Origin: Pseudomonadota bacterium
Lineage (GTDB): Bacteria > Pseudomonadota > Alphaproteobacteria > Acetobacterales > Acetobacteraceae
Length of the DNA stretch: 12,841 nucleotides
Reading direction: 5' to 3'
NCBI GenBank assembly: GCA_021808185.1
Contig: JAKBCB010000052.1
Location: 1-12,841, forward strand
Part shown: positions 1-6,698 of the stretch, one piece after another
How positions within the stretch are numbered: the first letter of the stretch is position 1
Layout: each line of letters starts with the position of its first letter
The notes under the pieces: model-generated
What the model saw: the letters and a program-made list of their open reading frames with translations, nothing else
Database searches by the model: none
What the model was told of the DNA's origin: nothing
Translations under genes and position numbers: made by a program

Positions 1-133
1 GACCGGGTTCCTGGCCCCGGACGAGCGGGCCTCGTACGGGCGGCCGGTGGGGGTTGCGATCGGGCCGGACGGGTCGTTGCTGGTGGCGGACGACGTGGGG
101 GATGTGATCTGGCGGGTGACGGGGGCTACGTAG
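1..133 (+). CDS. C-terminal fragment of a sorbosone/PQQ-dependent sugar dehydrogenase-like protein
   Basis: The reading frame is open from base 2 and ends at TAG 131-133, giving the last 43 residues of a protein that begins left of the window. The visible tail contains RPVGVAIGPDGSLLVADD followed by VIWRV. This is the closing blade of a six-bladed beta-propeller as found in soluble PQQ-dependent glucose/sorbosone dehydrogenases (GSDH family, usually periplasmic and oxidising aldose sugars). The pattern RPVGVA-x3-DGSLLVADD is characteristic of the C-terminus of that family, but other NHL or SMP-30-like propellers can end similarly. No catalytic residue is in the window, so the enzyme activity is inferred from the tail alone. 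The gene converges on the minus-strand cluster with 30 nt between the two stop codons, so it belongs to a different transcription unit. Confidence 0.6.
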   Translation, partial: TGFLAPDERASYGRPVGVAIGPDGSLLVADDVGDVIWRVTGAT

Positions 134-141
134 CCGGGGGC

Positions 142-169
142 GGGTGGGGCGCCGCCGCGCGCCCTACCC
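142..169. terminator. Hairpin at the convergent gene junction, possible bidirectional terminator
   Basis: Bases 142-152 (GGGTGGGGCGC) pair with 159-169 (GCGCCCTACCC) over 11 positions around a 6-nt loop (153-158). The only imperfection is 146/165, a G-U pair in plus-strand RNA and a C-A mismatch in minus-strand RNA. The hairpin starts 8 nt after the plus-strand stop codon (131-133) and its right arm contains the minus-strand stop codon (164-166). No T-run follows on either strand, so it is not a canonical intrinsic terminator. Its position between convergent genes supports a role in ending transcription or protecting 3' ends. Confidence 0.45.
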
Positions 170-1750
170 GATCTCCTTCGCCAACAAGAACCCCGACCCC
201 GCCCCCAGCCCCGGCCCCGGATGGGTCGAGGCGCCGATGTGATACAGGCGCGCGACATGCGTGCGGTGGTTCACCGAGGACTTGAACGGGCGCCAGAGGA
301 AGAACTGGTCGAGGCCACAGAATCCGCCATACGGGTCGCCGCCCTCCAGGTTTATGTTCAGCGCCTGCAAATCGGCCGGTGAATACGCCCTTCGGCGCAG
401 CACGGTGTCGGAAAACCCGTCGATGTGGGCGGCCAGGATGGCCTCCACCCGGTCGGCGTACGCCTCGCGCAGTGCCTCGGTCCATTGCCCGTCGGCGGGG
501 ACGGCGAGCAGGCCGGCGGCGTCGCCTTTCGGGTGGCGGGGGGCTTCCGGCAGTTGCAGCCACAGGATGGCGCGGCCGGGCGGGCAGCGGCTCGGGTCCA
601 GCGCACTCGGTTGGCCGACGCAGATGGTGGGGACGGCGGGCAACAGGCCGCGCTCGGCCTCGTTGGCCGCACGGGAGACGCCGTCGAGCCCCGGGGTCAG
701 GTGCAGCAGCGCCACGCCCTCCAGCCCCGGCGTGCGCCAGCGCGGCGGGGCGGACAGGGCGTAGTGGATCTGCATGTTGCCCTTGCCGTGGCGGTATTGC
801 TTCACGCCCTCGGCGACGGGTGCCGGCAGGGCGGCGGAGGGGAGCAGGCGGCCGTACAGCTGGCCGGGGGTGACGGAACAGGTCACCGCCTTGCGCGCCA
901 ACACCTCCTCGCCGCTGGCCAGGCGCACGCCGCGCGCCGCACCCGTGGTGGCATCCAGCAGGATTTTGTCCACGTCCGCGCCGGTGCGGATCGTCCCGCC
1001 CTGGTCGGCGATCAGTTTTTCGAACGCGGCGAGCAGGTTGGCGGCACCGCCCTTGACGATGGGGGCGCCGGCGGCCTCCAGCGCGAAGGCGATCACCTTG
1101 GCCATCTGCGCGGAATAGGCGCTTTCGGGGCCGAGGCCGGTGTGCAGCACCCAGGGGGCATAGAGCGCGTGGATCACCTCCGAGCGGAACCCTTGCTCCA
1201 GCCAGCCGCGCGCGGTGCCCAGCGCCTCGCCGAAGAAGCCGGCGAAGTTGCGCAGGCCGCGCCGCCACGCCTCGCGCGCCAGCAATTTGGCCGTGGGCCA
1301 GGACCAGAGCTGGCCGCCGAGGAGAGAGAAAATCAGGCCCAGATCGGGGCCGAGTCGGTCGAGATCGGCGAGGTAGGCCGCACCGTCGCCCTCGGCCAGC
1401 GCGTCGAACGCGGCGGCGTTGGCGGCGCGGTCCATGCGGATCACCGCCGCGCGACCGTCCGGCAACAGCACGCCCGAGGGCGTGGCGGCGTGAGCGAATT
1501 CCAGGCCGCGCTTGCCGAGATCCTCGGCCAGGGCGGCATAGGCGGGCGAGGTGATGAACAGCACGAACGTCGTGGCCAGCACGTCGTGGACGAAGCCGGG
1601 CTCGGTGATCGCCTCGGTGCGGATACAGCCGCCGATGCGCTCGTTGCGTTCCAACACGAGGACGCGGTGGCCCTTGCGCCCGAGCAGCGCCGCCGCGACC
1701 AGCGCGTTGATGCCGCTGCCGACAATGATGTGGTCCGCCGCCGTGCTCAT
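164..1750 (-). CDS. FAD-dependent oxidoreductase, phytoene-desaturase-like (COG1233 type)
   Basis: This 528-residue flavoprotein probably oxidises or desaturates its substrate with bound FAD. The N-terminus (residues 8-45) has a textbook dinucleotide-binding fold: HIIVGSGINALVAAALLGRK, then VLVLERNERIGG with the ribose-binding Glu at the end of the second strand. The C-terminus has the second FAD contact, IGASTHPGPGLGAGSG, as in phytoene desaturases, the PYROXD2-like group and related amine-oxidase-fold enzymes. The length is normal for that group. The start is set by ATG at 1750 with GGGGGA at 1759-1754 just upstream. It follows the CoA-transferase by 39 nt and is the last gene of the minus-strand run. 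No signal peptide or membrane segment is evident. Nothing nearby suggests carotenoid synthesis, so the family name should not be read as a function; oxidation of a pathway intermediate is possible but unproven. Confidence 0.85.
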   Translation of the reverse strand: MSTAADHIIVGSGINALVAAALLGRKGHRVLVLERNERIGGCIRTEAITEPGFVHDVLATTFVLFITSPAYAALAEDLGKRGLEFAHAATPSGVLLPDGRAAVIRMDRAANAAAFDALAEGDGAAYLADLDRLGPDLGLIFSLLGGQLWSWPTAKLLAREAWRRGLRNFAGFFGEALGTARGWLEQGFRSEVIHALYAPWVLHTGLGPESAYSAQMAKVIAFALEAAGAPIVKGGAANLLAAFEKLIADQGGTIRTGADVDKILLDATTGAARGVRLASGEEVLARKAVTCSVTPGQLYGRLLPSAALPAPVAEGVKQYRHGKGNMQIHYALSAPPRWRTPGLEGVALLHLTPGLDGVSRAANEAERGLLPAVPTICVGQPSALDPSRCPPGRAILWLQLPEAPRHPKGDAAGLLAVPADGQWTEALREAYADRVEAILAAHIDGFSDTVLRRRAYSPADLQALNINLEGGDPYGGFCGLDQFFLWRPFKSSVNHRTHVARLYHIGASTHPGPGLGAGSGFLLAKEIG

Positions 1751-1789
1751 TCGTCCCCCGTGCGTTCGCGCGGCGAGGCTAGGCGGCGC

Positions 1790-2923
1790 TCATTGGGCTG
1801 GCAACGGCGCGAATTCCTCGCGCAGTGCCGCCGAGTGCGCGCCGATGGCCGGGACCGGGCCAAGCTGGGGCGAGGCACCGTTCGCGAGGACCGGCGGCAG
1901 GGGGAGTGAGACCGAGCCGCCCGGCGTGGCGACATCGACCCGCCGCAGCGCGGGGTGCCGGGCCAGATCGGCGACGTCGCGGACAAAGCCGTACGCGGTG
2001 CCGGCCTCGCGCAGGCGGGCGACGGCGGTGTCGCGGTCCAGTGCGGCGAACACCGCGCCGATATGCGCGTCCACCGCCGCGCGGTTGGCCACGCGGGCGA
2101 CGTTGGTCGCGAAGCCCGGGCGCGCGGGCAGGTCCGGGGCGCGCAGGACATGGGTGCAAAAGGACACGAATTCACGCTCGTTCTGGATGGACACGAGCAC
2201 GAGCGCGCCGTCCGCGAGCGCGAACGCGCCGTACGGGCAGATGGAGGGATGCGCGAGGCCGACGCGCGCGGGGGCGTGGCCGGTGCCCTCCATGTAGAGC
2301 AGCGGCACCGCCATCCAGTCCGCCATGCCGGCGAACAGGCTGGTGGAGAGGGTTTTGCCGAGGCCGGTGCGGCCACGCTCGATCAGGGCTTCGAGAATGG
2401 CGGCGTGCGCGGCCATGCCGCAGGCGATGTCGCAGACGGAGACACCGACACGACCGGGGCCGGCGGGGTGGCCGGTGATGGAGGCGAGGCCTGATTCCGC
2501 CTGCACCAGCAGGTCGTACGCCTTCATCTCCGCGTAATCGCCAGCCTCGCCATAACCGCTGATGTCCATGGTGATCAGGCGCGGATATGTCTCCCGCAAC
2601 ATCACTGACCCAAAGCCCGCGCGCGCGGCGGCGCCCGGGGCAAGGTTCTGGATGAACACGTCCGCGCGGGCGAGAATGCGATGCAGCAGCGCGGCGTCGT
2701 CCGGCTTCTTGATATCGGCGACGAGGCTTTGCTTGCCGCGATTGAGCCAGACGAAATAGCTGGACTGGCCGGCCGCGGCGCGGTCGTAGCCGCGGGCGAA
2801 ATCGCCCTCCGCGCGTTCGACCTTGATGACGCGCGCGCCGGCATCGGCGAGGCGCGATGAGCAGTACGGCGCCGCGACCGCCTGTTCCAGTGCGACCACC
2901 AGCAGCCCGTCGAGCGCGCCCAT
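1790..2923 (-). CDS. CaiB/BaiF family CoA-transferase (first of two; class III)
   Basis: This 377-residue protein is a class III CoA-transferase, which moves CoA from an acyl-CoA donor to a free carboxylic acid through a mixed anhydride on an aspartate. The N-terminal half has the family pattern: LDGLLVVALEQAVAAPYCS, LADAGARVIKVER, then NRGKQSLVADIK and ADVFIQNLAPGAA. The SGYGEAGDY block is followed by AYDLLVQAESG, in which Asp137 matches the catalytic aspartate of formyl-CoA transferase. The length is normal. The GDFARGYD and SSYFVWLNRGKQS segments recall members acting on small dicarboxylates such as mesaconate or itaconate; this is from memory and weak. ATG at 2923 shares one base with the acyl-CoA dehydrogenase stop codon (TGATG), and no Shine-Dalgarno is visible, so translation is probably coupled. 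The pair likely acts on the same acid. Confidence 0.93.
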   Translation of the reverse strand: MGALDGLLVVALEQAVAAPYCSSRLADAGARVIKVERAEGDFARGYDRAAAGQSSYFVWLNRGKQSLVADIKKPDDAALLHRILARADVFIQNLAPGAAARAGFGSVMLRETYPRLITMDISGYGEAGDYAEMKAYDLLVQAESGLASITGHPAGPGRVGVSVCDIACGMAAHAAILEALIERGRTGLGKTLSTSLFAGMADWMAVPLLYMEGTGHAPARVGLAHPSICPYGAFALADGALVLVSIQNEREFVSFCTHVLRAPDLPARPGFATNVARVANRAAVDAHIGAVFAALDRDTAVARLREAGTAYGFVRDVADLARHPALRRVDVATPGGSVSLPLPPVLANGASPQLGPVPAIGAHSAALREEFAPLPAQ

Positions 2924-4092
2924 CAGTACGACCGCGGCAGGCCGAGCACGTGCTCGGCGAGGTAGGAGAGGATGAGGTTCGTGCTGATCGGCGCCACCTG
3001 GTACAGCCGTGTCTCGCGAAACTTCCTTTCCACGTCGTATTCCTCGGCGAATCCGAAACCGCCGTGGGTCTGCACGGCGGCCTCCGCGGCGGCCCAGGAG
3101 GCTTCCGCGGCGAGCATTTTCGCCATGTTTGCCTCCGGCCCGCAGGGTTCCCCCGCCTCGAATTTGCGGCAGCCCTCGCGCACCATGAGCTCGGCCGCGC
3201 GCATCTGCGCGTAGGCGCGCGCGATGGGAAATTGCACGCCCTGGTTCTGGCCGATCGGGCGGCCGAAGACTTTCCGCTCATTGGCGTAGGCGGCGGACTT
3301 GGCGGTGAACCATTTCGCGTCGCCGACGCATTCAGCGGCGATCAGCAGCCGCTCGGCGTTCATGCCGTCGAGAATGACGCGAAAGCCGCGATCCAGCGCG
3401 CCGACGAGGTTGGCCGCCGGGATGCGCATGTTGTCGAAGAACACCTCGCAGGAATTGTGGTTCATCATGGTGCGGATCGGCCGGACGGTCAGGCCGTTGC
3501 CGAGCACCTCGCGCATATCGACGATGAACACGGACAGCCCTTCGGTCTTCTTCGTCACCTGATCGCGTGGCGTGGTGCGGGCCAGCAGCAGCATCAGATC
3601 GGAATGCTCGGCGCGGCTGGTCCAGACCTTCTGGCCGTTCACCACATATTCGTCGCCCTCGCGGCGCGCGAAGGTGCGCAGGGCCGTGGTGTCGGTGCCG
3701 CTGGTCGGCTCGGTGACGCCGAAGGCTTGCAGCCGCAGCGCCCCGCTGGCGATGAGCGGCAAGTAGGCGCGCTTCTGTGCCTCCGACCCGTGCCGGAGGA
3801 TCGCACCCATGATGTACATCTGTGCGTGGCAGGCAGCGCCGTTGCAGCCCTCGGACTGGATCGTCTCCAGGATCGCGGCCGCCGCCGACAGGCCAAGGCC
3901 GGAGCCGCCGTATTCCTCCGGGATCAGCACGGACAGATACCCCGCCTCGGTCAGCGCGGTGACGAACGCGGTGGGGTAGGCGCGCGTGGCATCGAGCTTG
4001 CGCCAGTATTCGCCGGCAAAGCGGGCGCAGAGCTTGGCGACCTCGGCGCGGATTTCGGCATGCGGGTCGGCTTGGGTGGGCGTGTGGTCCAT
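2923..4092 (-). CDS. Acyl-CoA dehydrogenase family protein with a relocated catalytic base
   Basis: This 389-residue flavoenzyme should introduce (or, as in CaiA-like enzymes, reduce) an alpha-beta double bond in an acyl-CoA, passing electrons to ETF. The N-terminal helical domain contains LIPEEYGGSGLGLSAAAAIL (56-75). The middle beta domain has the FAD/substrate motif AFGVTEPTSGTDTTALRT (123-140) and VNGQKVWTSRA (151-161). The C-terminal helical domain has FGRPIGQNQGVQFPIA and THGGFGFAEEYDVERKFRETR (342-362, in part). The usual Glu of the C-terminal YEGT-type motif is absent: the tail reads RLYQVAPISTNLIL, with Pro368 at that position. Glu247 in NAERLLIA lies where isovaleryl- and long-chain acyl-CoA dehydrogenases carry their base. 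ATG 4092 has AGGA 9 nt upstream. It follows the ATPase gene by 59 nt and overlaps the next CoA-transferase gene by 1 nt. Confidence 0.93.
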   Translation of the reverse strand: MDHTPTQADPHAEIRAEVAKLCARFAGEYWRKLDATRAYPTAFVTALTEAGYLSVLIPEEYGGSGLGLSAAAAILETIQSEGCNGAACHAQMYIMGAILRHGSEAQKRAYLPLIASGALRLQAFGVTEPTSGTDTTALRTFARREGDEYVVNGQKVWTSRAEHSDLMLLLARTTPRDQVTKKTEGLSVFIVDMREVLGNGLTVRPIRTMMNHNSCEVFFDNMRIPAANLVGALDRGFRVILDGMNAERLLIAAECVGDAKWFTAKSAAYANERKVFGRPIGQNQGVQFPIARAYAQMRAAELMVREGCRKFEAGEPCGPEANMAKMLAAEASWAAAEAAVQTHGGFGFAEEYDVERKFRETRLYQVAPISTNLILSYLAEHVLGLPRSY

Positions 4093-4151
4093 CGTCGTCG
4101 GTCCTGGGCGGTTCGTCGGGGCCCGGACGATGGCATATCAGGCGCGCCCCG
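4093..4151 (-). other. 59-nt gap between transporter and acyl-CoA dehydrogenase genes
   Basis: This is the largest intergenic gap in the cluster. It holds the Shine-Dalgarno-like AGGACC of the dehydrogenase gene. An 8-bp direct repeat (TCAGGCGC at 4138-4145 and 4152-4159) has its second copy over the ATPase stop codon. Only a weak 5-bp stem can be drawn near the ATPase end, with no T-run. No promoter could be supported, so co-transcription across the gap is the simplest reading, though a separate unit for the last three genes is not excluded. Confidence 0.4.
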
Positions 4152-5684
4152 TCAGGCGCCGTTTGCCTCGAAGCTGAAGGCGGCGGAGAGCACGCTGGCT
4201 TCGTCCAGCCCTTCGTTCGGGGCACACAGGCGCTGCTGGCCGCGCGCCAGCACCATCACCGTCGTCGCCAGCGCCAGGACCTCGGGCAACTCGGAGGAGG
4301 CGAAGATCACCGCCATGCCCTCGTTCGCCAGGGCCGCGATGTGGTCGTAGATCTCCGCCTTGGTGCCGATATCCACGCCGCGCGTGGGCTCGTCGAGCAG
4401 CAGCAGGCGGGGGGCCGCGGCGAGGCAACGGCCCAGGATCGCCTTTTGCTGGTTGCCGCCGCTGAGCGTGCGCACAAGCTGCGCCGGCCCCCGCGCACGC
4501 ACCGCCAGACGCCGCATCAGCGGGGCGACAACGCCGCGCTCACGCGCTGGGTTGATCCAGCCCGGGGCGGTGCGCCGCCAGCTCAGCAACATGTTCTCAT
4601 GCACCGACAGATTCGGGGCGATACCGGCCGCCTTGCGGTCTTCCGGCAGGATGGCGACGCCGCGTGCCCAGGCATGTGCGGGCGTGGCCGGCAGGCCGCC
4701 GCCATCGAACAGCCGCACCGCCCCGCCGCCGGGCTGGCGCAGGCCACCGAGCAACTCCAGAAGTTCGCTGCGGCCGGCGCCGACGAGTCCGAAGACGCCG
4801 AGTATCTCGCCGGCCCGCAGGTCGAAATCGACGGGGCCGAGCCAATGCCGGTCGCACAGGTTCCGCACCGACAGCACGGACTCCTCGCGCCGGGCCGGGC
4901 GGGCGACGCGCCGGCTAAAGCTGAAGGCCCGGCCTGTCATGTCTGCGATAGCGGCATCGCGCGTAGTACCGGCCGCTGGCCGGTCGCCGACCAGCCGCCC
5001 ATCCCTTAGCACGACGATGCGATCGGCGACGCGAAACACCTCGTCGAAACGGTGGCTGATGAACAGCACACAGACCCCGCGCGCCGCGAGCCGGCGCATG
5101 ACGACGAACAACGCCTCCGCCTCATGCGGCGTGAGCGACGATGTGGGTTCGTCCATGATGAGCACGCGCAGATCCCGCGTGAGCGCCTTGGCGATCTCGA
5201 CGAGTTGCTGGTCGGCGGTGCTCAGCCGGTCGGCACGGGTCTCCGGGCGCACATGATGGGCGCCGACTTCGTCCAGCAGCGCGCGGGCACGGGCGCGCAT
5301 GGCGGGGCGATCGACGAAACCACGCGGGCCGGCGCAATAGTCGCCGAGCAGTACATTCTCCGCCACGCTCAGGCTGCGGATGATCGAGAGTTCCTGGTGC
5401 ACCAGCGCGATGCCGGCTTGCAGCGCGTCGCGCGGTCCGGCCCAGTGCCGGACGATCCCATCGAGCGCGATGACGCCGCCATCGGCCTGCAACGCACCGG
5501 AGACGATGTTGAGCAGCGTGCTCTTGCCCGCGCCGTTCTCGCCGACGAGCGCCAGAATCTGGCCCGCCGGCACGTCGAGGTCGATGCCGTGCAGCACCGG
5601 CGCGCCATCGAACCCTTTCCTCACGTCGTGCACCGAGAGTACCGGCGCCCCGTACGAGGGGGCGCCGGATGGGGCTTGGCTCAC
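4152..5684 (-). CDS. Sugar ABC transporter, double ATP-binding protein (RbsA/MglA/XylG type)
   Basis: This 510-residue protein is the fused two-domain ATPase that powers ribose/galactose/xylose-type importers. Domain 1 has Walker A GENGAGKST (48-56), the Q-loop region VHQELSI (95-101), signature LSTADQQ (154-160), Walker B VLIMDEPTSSLT (174-185) and the H-loop His211. Domain 2 is degenerate at Walker A, GLVGAGRSELL (299-309, Lys replaced by Arg). It keeps signature LSGGNQQK (407-414) and Walker B LLLLDEPTRGVDIGT (427-441), but has Ser where the switch His would be. One degenerate site is normal for this family and is not damage. I place the start at GTG 5684, whose GTGA overlaps the binding-protein stop by 4 nt. 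The frame is open far upstream, but that part runs through the binding-protein gene and looks non-coding. Translation is probably coupled. The protein works with the adjacent permease and binding protein. Confidence 0.95.
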   Translation of the reverse strand: MSQAPSGAPSYGAPVLSVHDVRKGFDGAPVLHGIDLDVPAGQILALVGENGAGKSTLLNIVSGALQADGGVIALDGIVRHWAGPRDALQAGIALVHQELSIIRSLSVAENVLLGDYCAGPRGFVDRPAMRARARALLDEVGAHHVRPETRADRLSTADQQLVEIAKALTRDLRVLIMDEPTSSLTPHEAEALFVVMRRLAARGVCVLFISHRFDEVFRVADRIVVLRDGRLVGDRPAAGTTRDAAIADMTGRAFSFSRRVARPARREESVLSVRNLCDRHWLGPVDFDLRAGEILGVFGLVGAGRSELLELLGGLRQPGGGAVRLFDGGGLPATPAHAWARGVAILPEDRKAAGIAPNLSVHENMLLSWRRTAPGWINPARERGVVAPLMRRLAVRARGPAQLVRTLSGGNQQKAILGRCLAAAPRLLLLDEPTRGVDIGTKAEIYDHIAALANEGMAVIFASSELPEVLALATTVMVLARGQQRLCAPNEGLDEASVLSAAFSFEANGA

Positions 5685-6685
5685 AACTTCGCCGTGGCCA
5701 GCTTGCCATAGGCGATCGGCGCCGGGATCGGCACCACCGACGGATACGTCGCTTTGAACGCCAGGATATTGTGCAGCATCACCAGGCTGTCGAACGACTG
5801 GCGCGACGGGGCCTGATCCACCAGGGCGAGGATCTCGCCGCTGTCCTTGTAGCGCTGCTTCTCCGGCAGGTCGTCGTAGCCGACAACGCCAACGCGGCCG
5901 GTGGCCTTGGCGTCCTGGACCGCCTTGGCGGCGGCTTCCGAACCGCCGGCGGTGACGTAGATGATCTTCAGATCTGGATTGGACGTCATGGCGTCGGTTG
6001 CCTGCGCATAGGCGGTGGCGTCGTCGTCCTTGCACTCGAACGGGCCGAGGATGGTGATCTTCGGATAGTCCTTCTTCAGCAGATCAAGAGCGCCGTTCAT
6101 GCGCTGGTTGTGCTGGGCGGCACCGAGATAGCCGGTGATGACGGCGATCTTGCCCTCGCCGCCGAGCTGCTTGGCGATGAACATCCCGGCGCTCTTGCCG
6201 GCATCGTACGCCTGCGTGCCCATGCCGACAGTGCGCTTGGACCGCTCGGCCGAATCGGCGATGAAGGCGATGAACGGCACGCCGGCCGCGACCGCCTCGT
6301 TCACCTTGGCCACCGTGCCGTCGAAGATCGGGATGGTGGCGATGCCGTCGTATTGCTTGGCGAGTGCGCCGTCGATGCCTGCGACGATGACCTCAGCGGT
6401 CAGCGCGGTGCCAAGTTGCACATAGTCCACGGTTGTGTTCAGCGGCTTCAGATACGCAGTGGCCGAGGCGATGCCTTTGTCCACCGCTTCCCAGAACGAC
6501 GAGCCCTGAAAGCTGAGCATCGCGAGCCGCAACGGCTTGGGGGCCGGCCCCATCGCCTTGACGGACGCGCCGAACGCGGCAGCGTCGGCGGGCAGCGGCA
6601 CATCGGCCGCCCGCGCGAACGCGGGCAACAGCACGGTGCCGGCGGTGGCCCCGAGCAACAGGCGGCGGGTGATGATGGCTGTCAT
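5681..6685 (-). CDS. Periplasmic substrate-binding protein of a ribose-type ABC importer
   Basis: This 334-residue protein should bind the transported solute in the periplasm and deliver it to the permease. It has an N-terminal export signal: ITRRLLLG with twin arginines at residues 7-8, a hydrophobic stretch, and a probable cleavage after AFARA (26). The RR motif makes Tat export possible, but Sec cannot be excluded. The mature part looks like the periplasmic binding protein type 4 fold (ribose-binding RbsB relatives). It has LRLAMLSFQGSSFWEAVDKG at the first strand, IATIPIFDGTVAKVNEAVAAG, VPFIAFIADS, and later IIYVTAGGSEAAAKAVQ and GVVGYDDLP. ATG 6685 has a strong ribosome binding site. The ligand cannot be assigned; a sugar, polyol or sugar-like compound is usual for the family. 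The gene order permease, binding protein, ATPase differs from the classical rbs order. Confidence 0.93.
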   Translation of the reverse strand: MTAIITRRLLLGATAGTVLLPAFARAADVPLPADAAAFGASVKAMGPAPKPLRLAMLSFQGSSFWEAVDKGIASATAYLKPLNTTVDYVQLGTALTAEVIVAGIDGALAKQYDGIATIPIFDGTVAKVNEAVAAGVPFIAFIADSAERSKRTVGMGTQAYDAGKSAGMFIAKQLGGEGKIAVITGYLGAAQHNQRMNGALDLLKKDYPKITILGPFECKDDDATAYAQATDAMTSNPDLKIIYVTAGGSEAAAKAVQDAKATGRVGVVGYDDLPEKQRYKDSGEILALVDQAPSRQSFDSLVMLHNILAFKATYPSVVPIPAPIAYGKLATAKL

Positions 6686-6692
6686 GGACGGA

Positions 6693-6698
6693 TCCCCT
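6693..6698 (-). promoter_or_regulatory. Ribosome binding site of the binding-protein gene, overlapping the permease stop
   Basis: AGGGGA reads on the minus strand from 6698 to 6693, 7 nt before ATG 6685, and begins within the permease TGA (6700-6698). This fixes the binding-protein start. It is the best Shine-Dalgarno sequence in the transporter set, which fits the need for excess binding protein. Confidence 0.7.

Noticed and set aside
164..1750. Carotenoid biosynthesis gene
   Set aside because: The protein is phytoene-desaturase-like, but no phytoene synthase or other carotenoid gene is nearby, and this fold covers many oxidoreductases.
425..1909. Long open frame (494 codons) on the plus strand
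   Set aside because: It lies opposite the FAD oxidoreductase and CoA-transferase genes, has low-complexity Gly/Arg/Gln-rich translation and no family motif. It is a side effect of high third-position GC.
4138..4159. Direct repeat TCAGGCGC (two copies) as an operator or insertion target site
   Set aside because: Only 8 bp in very GC-rich DNA, one copy over a stop codon, with no mobile element between them; chance is a sufficient explanation.
2857..4350. Long open frame (497 codons) on the plus strand
   Set aside because: It is antisense to the acyl-CoA dehydrogenase, which has full family motifs; the translation shows none.
4152..5684. Broken second ATPase domain
   Set aside because: The missing Walker Lys and switch His in domain 2 are usual for RbsA/MglA-type proteins and do not indicate decay.
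5685..6035. N-terminal extension of the ATPase of about 117 residues
   Set aside because: It runs through the binding-protein coding region in another frame and is Arg/Gly-rich. GTG 5684 with the 4-nt overlap gives the normal family length.
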